64,000 bases of DNA from contig NZ_CALKTC010000020.1 of NCBI RefSeq assembly GCF_937996225.1, forward strand, positions 23,693-87,692. Reading direction: 5' to 3'. The notes beneath the pieces are model-generated. The model made no database searches and was not told where the DNA came from. It was given only the letters and a program-made list of their open reading frames with translations. The DNA comes from an uncultured Campylobacter sp. (GTDB lineage: Bacteria > Campylobacterota > Campylobacteria > Campylobacterales > Campylobacteraceae). The stretch's first letter is position 1. Each line of letters starts with the position of its first letter. The position numbers were made by a program, and so were the translations under genes. Positions 16,568-24,952 of the stretch are shown piece after piece.

Positions 16568-17488
16568 ATGAGAATCGGTAGCTTTGCCCAAAGCGGCGCT
16601 AAATTTCAAAATTTTAAAAGTACGCCGCTTAAAGAACGGTTGAAATTTACGGCGCGAGCGGTTTTGCTCTCCGCGCTGTTTGCGACGGGCGTTGCGGCGG
16701 AGATCGACGATCTAAGGAAGGGCTGCGCCGCTGGGAGCGATATGGATTGTAAAAAACTAAGCCGCGTGATAAATGAGCTGCAGCGCAACTGCGACGCCGG
16801 CGGCGAGGAAAACGCGCTGGATTGCGCAAATTTGGGCTATGCATACGACTCAAATAGAAGCTTCAGGCAGGCCGCGCGCTATTACGACAGGGCGTGCAAG
16901 CTCGGCGAGCAGAAGGGCTGCGTCTATTTGGGGCTGCTCTACAACGACGGGCAGGGGGTGGCGCAGGATCGCAAGAGGGCGAATGAGCTTTTTAGCGACG
17001 CCTGCAAGAAAAACAGCAGCGAGGGGTGTGCGAGCCTCGCGTACAACTATAAAAAGGGGCTCGGCGTCTATCCCGACGTGAAAAAGGCGATCGAGCTTTT
17101 GATCAATGCTTGCAAGATGGGGCAGGTAGAGGCGTGCCATAACTTAGGGCTTAGCTATGTTCTCGGCGACGGCGTGAAAAAAGATGCGGACAGGGCTAGG
17201 ATATTTTTTACGAGGGCTTGCGAGCAAGGACACGCGGATTCGTGCGTAAATTTGGGCGTTACGTATTTTAAGGGCGACGGCGGGCAAAAGGATCACGCGC
17301 TTGCTGCGAAGTATTTTAGCGAAGCGTGCGAAAAAAGCGACGAGCCGCTAGCCTGCTCAAATTTAGCGTATCAATACGAAAAGGGCTGGGGCGTAGCGAA
17401 AGATAAAAAGAGAGCGCGCGAGCTTTATGAAAAGGCTTGTAAGCTCGGAAGATTTGATGCTTGCGAGCATTTAAAGGCTATGAGGTAG
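16568..17488 (+). CDS. Secreted Sel1-repeat protein (Hcp-like, cysteine-rich)
   Basis: A 306-residue protein with a long basic N region and a hydrophobic core ending in ALFATGVAAE (signal peptide, about 1-41). At least six Sel1-like repeats follow, each near 36 residues with the pattern A-x-x-x-x-x-x-A-C-x-x-G-x-x-x-C-x-x-L-G-x-x-Y-x-x-G-x-G-V. Paired cysteines in each unit suggest disulfide-stapled helices, as in Helicobacter Hcp proteins. It is probably periplasmic or secreted; the function is unknown. ATG 16568 is chosen over upstream starts because AAAGGATAAAGC precedes it. Confidence 0.85.
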   Translation: MRIGSFAQSGAKFQNFKSTPLKERLKFTARAVLLSALFATGVAAEIDDLRKGCAAGSDMDCKKLSRVINELQRNCDAGGEENALDCANLGYAYDSNRSFRQAARYYDRACKLGEQKGCVYLGLLYNDGQGVAQDRKRANELFSDACKKNSSEGCASLAYNYKKGLGVYPDVKKAIELLINACKMGQVEACHNLGLSYVLGDGVKKDADRARIFFTRACEQGHADSCVNLGVTYFKGDGGQKDHALAAKYFSEACEKSDEPLACSNLAYQYEKGWGVAKDKKRARELYEKACKLGRFDACEHLKAMR

Positions 17489-17493
17489 GCTCT

Positions 17494-17601
17494 AACATCA
17501 AGCGTGAAAGGCTTACGATAAACCAGCTAACTAATGGAGGCGAGTTAGTAAAATATGTCTCAAAAGGGTCTAAAATAAGCGATGCGCTTAAATTTAGATA
17601 G
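17494..17601 (+). other. Orphan coding-like tail between sel1 and dapF
   Basis: The frame reads NIKRERLTINQLTNGG then ELVKYVSKGSKISDALKF and stops at 17599-17601. There is no start codon or ribosome binding site. It looks like the C-terminal end of a lost protein, but I do not recognise it. Two GCGTTAGT copies follow just before dapF. Confidence 0.3.
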
Positions 17602-17663
17602 AAGTAAAATTTTAATAAAGCGTTAGTGAGCGTTAGTAATTTTAAAAATTTGCGAGGTAAATG

Positions 17664-18542
17664 ATGAAAATTTCAAAATATAATGCGAGCGGAAATGATT
17701 TCGTAATATTTACGGATTCAGTTAAGGCGGATAGATCCAAGTTAGCGCGTGAGCTATGTGATAGGCGCGATGGAGTAGGCGCTGACGGGCTCATCGTCGT
17801 ACTACCGAAATTTAACGGTATCGAGGGGATAAACTTTGAGTGGGAATTTTATAATAGCGACGGCAGTAGCGCCGATATGTGCGGCAACGGCTCGCGAGCG
17901 GTATGCATGTATGCGTATGAAAATTTTTTGGCCGCGCAGAGTATGAAATTCCTAAGCGGCGCAGGTGTAATTAGTGGCGAAATTTTCGGTATTTTCGGCG
18001 GAAATTTGAGCGAGAACATGCGCGGCGAGCTACGCAATGTAAGCTTTGGCGAGATTTTCAATCTTCGCCCTAACGCTCACGCGTTAGTAGCTAATGTCGA
18101 GGTAATGTTAACTCGTCCTAAGCGCCTGGGTGAAAGCTTTGAGGAGGCAGGGCTAACGTGGTATTTTTATAACACAGGAGTGCCGCACTTAGTAACTTTT
18201 GTTAGCGATTTAAATGAGTTCGATGCCGCATTGGCCCGCGATCTGCGCGAGAAGTATAACGCTAACGTTAATTATGCGTTAGTTCAAAGTCGCCTCGCAA
18301 GCAAAATTTTAAAGGTGCGCACCTTTGAGCGTGGCGTAGAGGCAGAAACTCTCGCATGCGGTACGGGGATGGCAGCATGCTTCATCGCAGGCGTTGAAAA
18401 TATGGGGCTAGCTCCCGATATCCGCGTGATACCTGCAAGCGGCGAAATGCTAAATTTGCGCTTAGGGGATGGAGGCAAAATTTACTTTCGCGGCGACGTT
18501 AGGCATACATTCGATGGCGAATTTATTGGATACGTGGAGTAG
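17664..18542 (+). CDS. dapF: Diaminopimelate epimerase
   Basis: DapF interconverts LL- and meso-diaminopimelate for lysine and peptidoglycan synthesis. The two catalytic cysteines are in MCGNGSR (about C73) and ACGTGMAA (about C232). The start SKYNASGNDFV is typical. ATG 17664 suits the GAGG spacing better than ATG 17661. The 292-residue length exceeds many DapF proteins because of a segment at 95-130 (SGEIFGIFGGNLSENM), which resembles other campylobacters. Confidence 0.94.
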   Translation: MKISKYNASGNDFVIFTDSVKADRSKLARELCDRRDGVGADGLIVVLPKFNGIEGINFEWEFYNSDGSSADMCGNGSRAVCMYAYENFLAAQSMKFLSGAGVISGEIFGIFGGNLSENMRGELRNVSFGEIFNLRPNAHALVANVEVMLTRPKRLGESFEEAGLTWYFYNTGVPHLVTFVSDLNEFDAALARDLREKYNANVNYALVQSRLASKILKVRTFERGVEAETLACGTGMAACFIAGVENMGLAPDIRVIPASGEMLNLRLGDGGKIYFRGDVRHTFDGEFIGYVE

Positions 18543-19251
18543 GCAGGGCGAAATTTCGAGCCGGTTTGCGCGAGAATTCGTCAAATTTTCGAGTGTAATT
18601 TATACAAAATTTCGCTTTTCACTCCGTTTTATAAAATAATAGATTTGCAATACGACATTGGAATTTTAAAATTTTATGATGATGAAATTTTAAAATTTAC
18701 AGGGCATGGTTTGTGTGAGAATTTTAATTTTGAGGTAAAATTTGTCGCTTCACTGCAAAATTTAATTCCTAAATTTCGGAATTTTATGAAATAAAATTTT
18801 AAGATTTAGGCGTGCGGAATTTTGCTACTAAGTTTGAAATTTTTTGATTGAATTCTGCACTTGCATTGCGCTAATTTAGGCTTTTGCGGAATTTAGTATT
18901 ATAAATTTACGCTCTAGCCCGCTCATTCGGTTTATAATTTTTGCTGCCACCGCAAAAAATCCGCCGTGTTCGCACAAGTGAAATTCCGTCACATTTGCAC
19001 GAGCGAAATTCCGCCACTAATAGCAGAAAGCGCGGCATCAAGCGCAAATCCTCGCTGCGGGTAAAATCTATCATTGACGATAAGGCTGGATTTGTAGATG
19101 CGGCAATTCTTGAAGCACGGTAGAATTTACTAACGACGATAAAAGCATAGTGTGGTTACGGCGAAATTTAAAATTTGCACCAGCCGAATTTCGCCGCGCC
19201 GTCATTTTGCCGTTTAAATTTTAAATTCCATCCGCGTCGGTTTCGTCGAAA
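18543..19251. other. AT-rich gap dense in RAATTY words
   Basis: About 710 bases with no credible gene. By hand I count about 19 RAATTY hexamers in the first 460 bases (AAATTT, GAATTT, GAATTC). A 60-codon open frame at 18941-19123 has no ribosome binding site and an unlikely composition. Confidence 0.5.
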
Positions 19252-19398
19252 CTAGGCATAAAGCCTGATGATTAACTGTCTGGCGAGCGCTAAAATCACG
19301 ACGAAGATTGTAAATTTTAATAAAGATTTTTGTCGTATCGCGACAAGCATGACGATGCCAAATAAAACGAGCGCAATATCTAAAAATGTATCTTTCAT
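19252..19398 (-). CDS. Small membrane protein, 48 residues
   Basis: Begins MKDTFLDIALVLFGIVMLV and has two hydrophobic stretches separated by a short basic loop (AIRQKSLLKF). Its ATG overlaps the stop of the preceding 54-residue gene (ATGA), which implies translational coupling. No family recognised. Confidence 0.55.
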   Translation of the reverse strand: MKDTFLDIALVLFGIVMLVAIRQKSLLKFTIFVVILALARQLIIRLYA

Positions 19399-19559
19399 AC
19401 GCTTAATTGAAATTTAATCAAAATACTAAGTATGATAAGAAGTATTATAAAGCGCAAGATTGAGCGTATGGAGGATAGATCGCCAAATTCTTTGTCATAT
19501 TCCTTTTTTACCTCCCACTCGGCTTTCCATGCGAACATTTTTACTATAAAATCCAGCAT
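19395..19559 (-). CDS. Small single-span membrane protein, 54 residues
   Basis: Starts MLDFIVKMFAWKAEWEVKK with AAGGAG six bases before ATG 19559. A charged N-terminal helix is followed by a C-terminal membrane segment (about 33-51, LRFIILLIILSILIKF). Four-base overlap with the next small gene suggests that the two products work together. Function unknown. Confidence 0.55.
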   Translation of the reverse strand: MLDFIVKMFAWKAEWEVKKEYDKEFGDLSSIRSILRFIILLIILSILIKFQLSV

Positions 19560-19664
19560 TTTCATCTCCTTTTTTAAGGCTAGTCGCATAAAAATGAAAT
19601 TCTGTCGCTCCACGTGAAATTAAAGAATTCTATCTAATCGGCGCTTAAAATTTTTAATTTTGGG

Positions 19665-20000
19665 CTATTTGTCGGCGTTTTGGACGAGCGCCTTTTCGTA
19701 TTTTTCGATAAAGCTTCGCCCTGACTCGCATAGGCGGTAGATGAAAATCTTCGACGCCTTGCCCGCATCAAGTCCCGTATCCTTAATGCTTTCGCGCTGC
19801 AGATAGCCCCAGTTTTTATAGATGATGTCAAGAGTCGATTTGATCGAGGTGTAGTTGCGTCCGCTTGCGGCTGCGAATTCGTTCACGGGCCTCATAAACT
19901 CTGCATCGCTTTGCTTATTGCGACACAAAAGCCCATCTTCGCCTTGCGATTCGACCAGTTTTAGCGTTTCATAAATGAGTTTATCTTTTAATTTGATCAT
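19665..20000 (-). CDS. Unknown 111-residue protein, possibly a winged-helix protein
   Basis: Reads MIKLKDKLIYETLKLVES at the start and has a central segment FAAASGRNYTSIKSTLDII that could be a recognition-helix region, followed by strand-like KIFIYRLCESGRSF. AAGGG precedes ATG 20000; an upstream in-frame start at 20036 lacks one. It lies 82 bases downstream of the ATPase gene on the same strand. I cannot name the family. A role as regulator of the cluster is conjecture. Confidence 0.6.
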   Translation of the reverse strand: MIKLKDKLIYETLKLVESQGEDGLLCRNKQSDAEFMRPVNEFAAASGRNYTSIKSTLDIIYKNWGYLQRESIKDTGLDAGKASKIFIYRLCESGRSFIEKYEKALVQNADK

Positions 20001-20082
20001 CGGCTTTCCCTTATGTAATTGATATGGGTTTACCAAAATTATATCATAAAATTTGTATTTTTATGATATGAAGTGTCAATAA

Positions 20083-21414
20083 TTAGAAGCTAAGCACGAA
20101 TTCATGAAACGGCACGACATTGCAGCGGATACCCTCAATCTCGAGCTTACCGGAGTTTGCCATAGAAATAGCTTTTAAGCTCGTGATACCGAGCTTCTTG
20201 AGCGCGCTTAAAATTTTGCGGAATTTTAAAAAGATAATGTCTGCGTCGCTGAATGGGATGACGAGAACCCCCATTTTTAGAGCAGGCAGGTAAAAATCCA
20301 GCTCTTTTGTGTAAAAAATCGGCGTATTCAGCCCCAAAAGCTCGCAGAAAAGGACGTTGGCAAATTTTTTGGAGAAGTCCTTTTTACTTGTTAAAATTTC
20401 GCGCATGTTAAAATGTGAAAAATATAGCTTTTTTGCGCGCGCGGGCTCGCCCGCTTTGCTTAAAAATCTGATGAAATTTTCCCGTTCAAGCTTGGCGATA
20501 GTGCCGTATACAGCGTCTTTAGAGATCTTAATGCGCGGCTTTAGCGCGGTGTAAATTTTATTTGCGCTAAATGCGGCGTGGACGAAGCTTAGGCACTCTT
20601 TGAGGATTAAAATTTCCGTGCGGCTAAAGTTTGCCGTAAGCAGACTCTGCTCGAATTCTAAAATTTCGGCGGGGGTTATGAAGGGGTTTTTTGCGCCGCC
20701 GCCTTGGGCTAAAAATGCCGAAATCATCGAGTTTATCTCATTGTGGCGCTTGTCGAAGGCAATAAATTCCTCAAACGAAAGCGGCAAAAGCTCAAGCCGC
20801 TCAAAGCCCGGCAGGACCAACTCTCTATCGCGAGTAGAGATGATAAAACGCTTTAAATTTAGCCCCTCGGCGAAGCTTTGAAGCGATGAAATTTCAAAAT
20901 CGGCGCTACTGAAATTATCCAAAAAAAGCGATGAAATTTGCTCGTTGGTGGTTAAGAATTCCTTGATCTCGCAGAAGAAATTCTCGCTCCTATTTTTCGC
21001 GCCGTCGGACTCCGCATTTTTTGCATTGTTTGAGCCATTTGCGCTTGCGTTTTTTGTATCTGTATTTTTTACGGCGGCGCGATAAAATTTATCTATATCC
21101 GAAATATCCGCGCCAAGTGTAGTTCTTCTGCTTATCTCATACCCATTTGCTTCTCTAATCTTTGTATCGCCTGCGCTATTTCTAGCTGCAAAAATTGCAT
21201 CATTCGCTACCGCCTCTTCAAGGCGTAGATCGGCTAAATTTAGGTACAAAATTTCATCTTTTTTAAGTTCTGAAATTTCATTTTTTAGCACGGCGCTTTT
21301 GCCGGAATTTAGCACTCCGTAGATTATGGTTTTGGGAGAGTTTACATCTTTTTTGCGCGGGATAAAGCTTGCAAATTCCGGCGGATTTTCATAAAAAAAT
21401 TTTAGATCATTCAT
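20083..21414 (-). CDS. P-loop ATPase with C-terminal winged helix (archaeal-ATPase-like)
   Basis: A 443-residue protein with Walker A GVLNSGKS (33-40), a Walker B-like SSLFLDNFSS near 161-170 and a sensor-like RFIISTRDRELV. The order resembles STAND-type ATPases of the archaeal-ATPase/DUF4143-like group. A winged helix is likely at about 265-335. A low-complexity Asn/Ala/Lys stretch at about 75-145 interrupts the ATPase core. No Shine-Dalgarno precedes the ATG, and a TAAAAT on the minus strand only about 8 bases upstream suggests a leaderless message. The first copy of a 19-bp palindrome overlaps this presumed promoter. Function unknown. Confidence 0.7.
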   Translation of the reverse strand: MNDLKFFYENPPEFASFIPRKKDVNSPKTIIYGVLNSGKSAVLKNEISELKKDEILYLNLADLRLEEAVANDAIFAARNSAGDTKIREANGYEISRRTTLGADISDIDKFYRAAVKNTDTKNASANGSNNAKNAESDGAKNRSENFFCEIKEFLTTNEQISSLFLDNFSSADFEISSLQSFAEGLNLKRFIISTRDRELVLPGFERLELLPLSFEEFIAFDKRHNEINSMISAFLAQGGGAKNPFITPAEILEFEQSLLTANFSRTEILILKECLSFVHAAFSANKIYTALKPRIKISKDAVYGTIAKLERENFIRFLSKAGEPARAKKLYFSHFNMREILTSKKDFSKKFANVLFCELLGLNTPIFYTKELDFYLPALKMGVLVIPFSDADIIFLKFRKILSALKKLGITSLKAISMANSGKLEIEGIRCNVVPFHEFVLSF

Positions 21415-21431
21415 AGTGGATATTTTAAAAT

Positions 21432-21450
21432 TTTCCTTATTAAAAGGAAA
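21432..21450. promoter_or_regulatory. Palindrome copy 1, TTTCCTT-n5-AAGGAAA
   Basis: Perfect 7-bp arms around ATTAA. It lies 18-36 bases before the ATPase start codon, overlapping the likely -35/-10 region of that gene. An identical copy is at 21556-21574. Confidence 0.6.
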
Positions 21451-21555
21451 TAAATCTGAAAAATCCTATGAAATTTTTATATCTATTTTAAATTTATCCA
21501 AATTTTTATATTGGAAATTTTCGGCACCCTAAAAATTTTCAAAATTCTATATATT

Positions 21556-21574
21556 TTTCCTTATTAAAAGGAAA
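21556..21574. promoter_or_regulatory. Palindrome copy 2, TTTCCTT-n5-AAGGAAA
   Basis: Identical to copy 1 across 19 bp, 124 bp away, and ending 26 bases before the -35 box of the S10 promoter. Position suits a repressor or activator that links the ATPase gene and the ribosomal operon. Confidence 0.6.
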
Positions 21575-21600
21575 TATTTCCATAAAATTTGGCTATTTTC

Positions 21601-21629
21601 TTGACAAAGGCGGAGCGCTTTTATATAAT
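21601..21629 (+). promoter_or_regulatory. Perfect-consensus promoter of the S10 operon
   Basis: TTGACA (21601-21606), a 17-base spacer, TATAAT (21624-21629). Campylobacter promoters usually lack a conserved -35, so a perfect sigma-70 consensus here fits very strong ribosomal expression. The predicted leader (about 57 bases) contains a small GTCGC/GCGAC hairpin at 21655-21669. Confidence 0.85.
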
Positions 21630-21692
21630 GTGCGTCTTTTGTTTGAAGCAAAGGGTCGCGCGTTGCGACAAGTTCTTTATTAAGGAAAAGTG

Positions 21693-22004
21693 ATGCAAAA
21701 AATTAGGTTAAAACTCAAGGCTTACGACCATCGAGTTTTAGATCGCACAGTTTCGGCTATCGTTGAAGCCGTAAAAAGAACAGGTGCGGACGTCAGAGGT
21801 CCCGTGCCGATGCCTACGAAGATTAAACGCTACACCGTTTTAAGATCTCCGCACGTAAATAAAGACTCCAGAGAGCAGTTTGAGATGAAAATTCACGCTC
21901 GTATGCTAGATATCGTAGCGGCGACTCCGGATACGGTTGATTCGCTAACTAAGCTTGATTTGGCTCCGGAAGTCAACGTCGAAGTTCACGCGATGGGCAA
22001 ATAA
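21693..22004 (+). CDS. rpsJ: Ribosomal protein S10
   Basis: A 103-residue small-subunit protein, also NusE in antitermination, and first gene of the S10-spc operon. MQKIRLKLKAYDHRVLD is the typical N terminus. The start is ATG 21693, after AAGGAAAAGTG; the GTG just before it is not needed. Confidence 0.97.
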   Translation: MQKIRLKLKAYDHRVLDRTVSAIVEAVKRTGADVRGPVPMPTKIKRYTVLRSPHVNKDSREQFEMKIHARMLDIVAATPDTVDSLTKLDLAPEVNVEVHAMGK

Positions 22005-22015
22005 GGGGTAAAACA

Positions 22016-22594
22016 ATGGAATATATCGTAGAAAAAATAGGTATGAGTAGGACGATCGACACGAGCAGCACGCCCGTGACGCTTTTGCGACTTATCAATA
22101 CCAAAATTTGCAAAGTTTGCGATGAGAAAAAAGCTATCGTAGCCTACGCAGACGGCAAAGCGCATAACAAAGCTATCGCCGGAATTCAAAAAAAATATAG
22201 CCTAAGCAAGGAATTTAATAAATTTGCGACTCTAAGCTTAGAAAATGCCGAGCTTGGCGATCAAAATTTAGATGTTTTGAGCGGAGCGAAGATCGTAAAA
22301 GTAAGCTTCAGATCCAAGGGCAAGGGTTATCAGGGCGTTATTAAGCGCCATGGCTTTGCGGGCGGTCCTGCAGCGCACGGTAGCCGCTTCCACCGAAGGC
22401 CTGGTTCTATTGGCAACTGCGAGTGGCCCGGTCGCGTTCAGCCTGGTATGAGGATGGCAGGACACACTGGAAACGAAACGATTACCGCTAAAAACGAAGT
22501 CATAAGCTTTGATGCCGAGAATAAAATTTTGGTGCTTAAGGGCTCAGTTCCTGGATTTAACGGTGCAATGGGCAGAATAAGGATAGTAAAATGA
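22016..22594 (+). CDS. rplC: Ribosomal protein L3
   Basis: A 192-residue large-subunit assembly protein near the peptidyl transferase centre. Family signatures include FRSKGKGYQGVIKRHGF and the GSRFHRRPGSIG loop with the conserved glutamine-containing region RVQPGMRMAGHTG. It overlaps rplD by four bases (ATGA). Confidence 0.97.
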   Translation: MEYIVEKIGMSRTIDTSSTPVTLLRLINTKICKVCDEKKAIVAYADGKAHNKAIAGIQKKYSLSKEFNKFATLSLENAELGDQNLDVLSGAKIVKVSFRSKGKGYQGVIKRHGFAGGPAAHGSRFHRRPGSIGNCEWPGRVQPGMRMAGHTGNETITAKNEVISFDAENKILVLKGSVPGFNGAMGRIRIVK

Positions 22595-23205
22595 GTAAAG
22601 TAAGCGTGCTTAACGAAAAACTAGAAAAAGCAAGCGAAATTGAAATCCCTGTGAAATTTTCGGAAGTCAATTCGCACAATCTATATTTGTACGTCAAATC
22701 TTACCTTGCTTCGCTTCGTGCAAATACGGCTAACGCTAAAACTCGCGCCGAGGTTAGCGGCGGCGGCAAAAAACCATGGCGACAAAAGGGTCGCGGCGGC
22801 GCACGCGCGGGCTCAACGAGAACCAATGTCTGGGTAGGCGGCGCGGTCGCATTTGGTCCGACTAACGAGCGAAATTACGAGCAGAAGGTCAATAAAAAGC
22901 AAAAACGCCTTGCGTTGGAATTTGCTATCAATGAGAAAGCAAATGAGGGTAAAATTTTTATCTTCGACGATTTAGAACTAAAAAGCGGCAAGACTAAAGA
23001 TGCGGCAAATTTTATTAAGAAACTGGGTGTTAGAGATGCGCTGATCGTTAAAAACGAGCTAGACGCACAAACTCTTTTGGCCTATAGAAATCTTAAGAAT
23101 TGCTATGTCGTCGATGCAAGCGAGGTCAATGCTTACCTAATCGCAGTTTACGGCTCGGTCGTATTCGAAAAAGCGGCATTTGAATCAATAGTGAAAGAGG
23201 ACTAA
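22591..23205 (+). CDS. rplD: Ribosomal protein L4
   Basis: A 204-residue exit-tunnel protein. The tunnel loop GGGKKPWRQKGRGGARAG is present. In E. coli L4 autoregulates the S10 operon through the leader; whether this happens here is unknown. Confidence 0.97.
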   Translation: MSKVSVLNEKLEKASEIEIPVKFSEVNSHNLYLYVKSYLASLRANTANAKTRAEVSGGGKKPWRQKGRGGARAGSTRTNVWVGGAVAFGPTNERNYEQKVNKKQKRLALEFAINEKANEGKIFIFDDLELKSGKTKDAANFIKKLGVRDALIVKNELDAQTLLAYRNLKNCYVVDASEVNAYLIAVYGSVVFEKAAFESIVKED

Positions 23206-23206
23206 A

Positions 23207-23494
23207 ATGGCAGATATAACAGATATCAAAACGATCCTTTATACGGAAAAGTCTCTCGGTCTTCAAGAAAACGGCGTGGTCGTTATCCAAACTAGCCCGT
23301 CGGTTACGAAAAACGGACTAAAGAGCGTTTTGAAGAACTATTTCGGGATCACTCCGCTAAAGATAAATTCTTTAAGACAGGACGGCAAAGTAAAAAGATT
23401 TAGAGGTAAAATGGGCGCTAGAAACGATGTGAAAAAATTCTACGTCAAACTACCTGAGGGCGCAAGCCTAGAACTAGAAAGCGTGGAGGCGTAA
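23207..23494 (+). CDS. rplW: Ribosomal protein L23
   Basis: A 95-residue protein at the exit site that docks SRP and trigger factor. It contains ILYTEKSLGLQE and the loop with KVKRFRGKMGARNDVKK. One base separates it from rplD and it is followed at once by rplB. Confidence 0.96.
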   Translation: MADITDIKTILYTEKSLGLQENGVVVIQTSPSVTKNGLKSVLKNYFGITPLKINSLRQDGKVKRFRGKMGARNDVKKFYVKLPEGASLELESVEA

Positions 23495-23495
23495 A

Positions 23496-24326
23496 ATGGC
23501 GATTAAAACTTATAAACCGTATACTCCAAGTAGAAGATTTATGACCGGGCTTAGCAGCGAGGATATCACTGCAAAAGCTAGCGTTAGAGGCTTGCTTGTT
23601 AAAATTCCTGCCGCAGCCGGAAGGAACAATAACGGTCGCATTACCAGCCGCCATAAACAAGCAGGAGCTGCTAAACTTTATAGAATCATCGATTTTAAGC
23701 GAAATAAATTCGGCGTTGCTGGCAAGGTCGAGGCGATCGAATACGATCCGAATCGCAACTGTCGTATCGCGCTGATCTCATACGTAGACGGCGAGAAGCG
23801 CTACATTATCAAGCCTAACGATCTTAAAGTGGGTGACGTAGTAGCCGCTGCCGAGGGCGGATTAGATATTAAACCTGGCAACGCGATGAAGATGAAAAAT
23901 ATCCCTGTGGGAACCATCCTACATAATATCGAGTTAAAACCGGGCAAAGGCGCTCAAATGGCACGTAGTGCCGGAGGCTATGCTCAGCTAATGGGTAAAG
24001 AGGAAAAATACGTCATTTTACGTCTGCCTAGCGGCGAGATGAGAAGAGTGCTCGCAGAGTGCATGGCTAGTATCGGCGTAGTGGGTAACGAAGAGTGGGC
24101 AAACGTCGTCATCGGCAAAGCCGGACGCAATCGCCACAGAGGTATCCGTCCTCAAACCAGAGGTTCTGCAATGAACCCGGTCGATCACCCACACGGCGGT
24201 GGCGAGGGTAAGAAAAACTCCGGCCGCCATCCGGTAACTCCGTGGGGCAAACCGACGAAAGGCTATAAAACTCGCCATAAAAAAGCGAGCGATAAGCTTA
24301 TAATTTCAAGAAGGAAAGGAAAATAA
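23496..24326 (+). CDS. rplB: Ribosomal protein L2
   Basis: A 276-residue protein needed for subunit association and peptidyl transfer. Signatures: GRNNNGRITSRHKQ, the C-terminal MNPVDHPHGGGEG with the conserved histidine, and the basic tail. Confidence 0.98.
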   Translation: MAIKTYKPYTPSRRFMTGLSSEDITAKASVRGLLVKIPAAAGRNNNGRITSRHKQAGAAKLYRIIDFKRNKFGVAGKVEAIEYDPNRNCRIALISYVDGEKRYIIKPNDLKVGDVVAAAEGGLDIKPGNAMKMKNIPVGTILHNIELKPGKGAQMARSAGGYAQLMGKEEKYVILRLPSGEMRRVLAECMASIGVVGNEEWANVVIGKAGRNRHRGIRPQTRGSAMNPVDHPHGGGEGKKNSGRHPVTPWGKPTKGYKTRHKKASDKLIISRRKGK

Positions 24327-24328
24327 AA

Positions 24329-24610
24329 ATGGCTAGATCGCTAAAAAAAGGTCCTTTCGTAGATGATCACGTAATGAAAAAAGTCGTTGCGGCAAAGAAA
24401 GCCGGCGATAACAAACCGATCAAGACTTGGTCGAGACGAAGCACGATCGTGCCTGAGATGATCGGACTTACGTTTAACGTTCATAACGGAAAGAATTTTA
24501 TCCCGGTTTACATCACCGAGCATCATATCGGTTATAAATTAGGCGAGTTCGCTCCTACGCGCACTTTCAAGGGCCACAAAGGCTCCGTGCAGAAAAAGAT
24601 CGGCAAGTGA
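24329..24610 (+). CDS. rpsS: Ribosomal protein S19
   Basis: A 93-residue small-subunit head protein. MARSLKKGPFVDDH, TWSRRSTIVPEMIG and GHKLGEFAPTR-type motifs (here GYKLGEFAPTR) identify it. Confidence 0.97.
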   Translation: MARSLKKGPFVDDHVMKKVVAAKKAGDNKPIKTWSRRSTIVPEMIGLTFNVHNGKNFIPVYITEHHIGYKLGEFAPTRTFKGHKGSVQKKIGK

Positions 24611-24619
24611 GGATAGAAT

Positions 24620-24952
24620 ATGAGTAAATCAACTATTAAATTTGTTCGCCTTTCGCCGACAAAAGCAAGACTTATCGCAAAACAAATTCAAGGCATGAAT
24701 GCGGAATTTGCTCTTGCTACTTTGGAATTTACGCCTAACCGCGGCGCAAAATATATCGCTACGGCGATTTCAAGTGCGGTCGCAAACGGCGGCTTTGAGC
24801 CTGAAGAGGTCGTAGTTACCAGCTGCCGAGTGGATGCAGGTCCGGTGCTTAAGAGATTTCGTCCGCGCACCAGAGGTACGGCTAGCCGTATCCGCAAGCC
24901 TACTTCGCACATTATCGTCGAAGTAGCAAAACCAAGTAAGAAGGAAGCGTAA
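24620..24952 (+). CDS. rplV: Ribosomal protein L22
   Basis: A 110-residue exit-tunnel protein. VRLSPTKARLIAKQIQG and the C-terminal RFRPRTRGTASRIRKPTSH hairpin are typical, the latter being the region where macrolide resistance changes occur. Confidence 0.97.
   Translation: MSKSTIKFVRLSPTKARLIAKQIQGMNAEFALATLEFTPNRGAKYIATAISSAVANGGFEPEEVVVTSCRVDAGPVLKRFRPRTRGTASRIRKPTSHIIVEVAKPSKKEA

Noticed and set aside
18941..19123. A 60-codon open frame in the gap after dapF
   Set aside because: No ribosome binding site and composition unlike a real protein.
18543..19251. AAATTT-rich spacing mistaken for a repeat array or CRISPR
   Set aside because: The words are irregularly spaced, with no repeat-spacer unit of constant length and no cas genes.
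21655..21669. Small GTCGC/GCGAC hairpin in the rpsJ leader as an L4 control element
   Set aside because: Only five pairs; too little to claim an autoregulatory leader.
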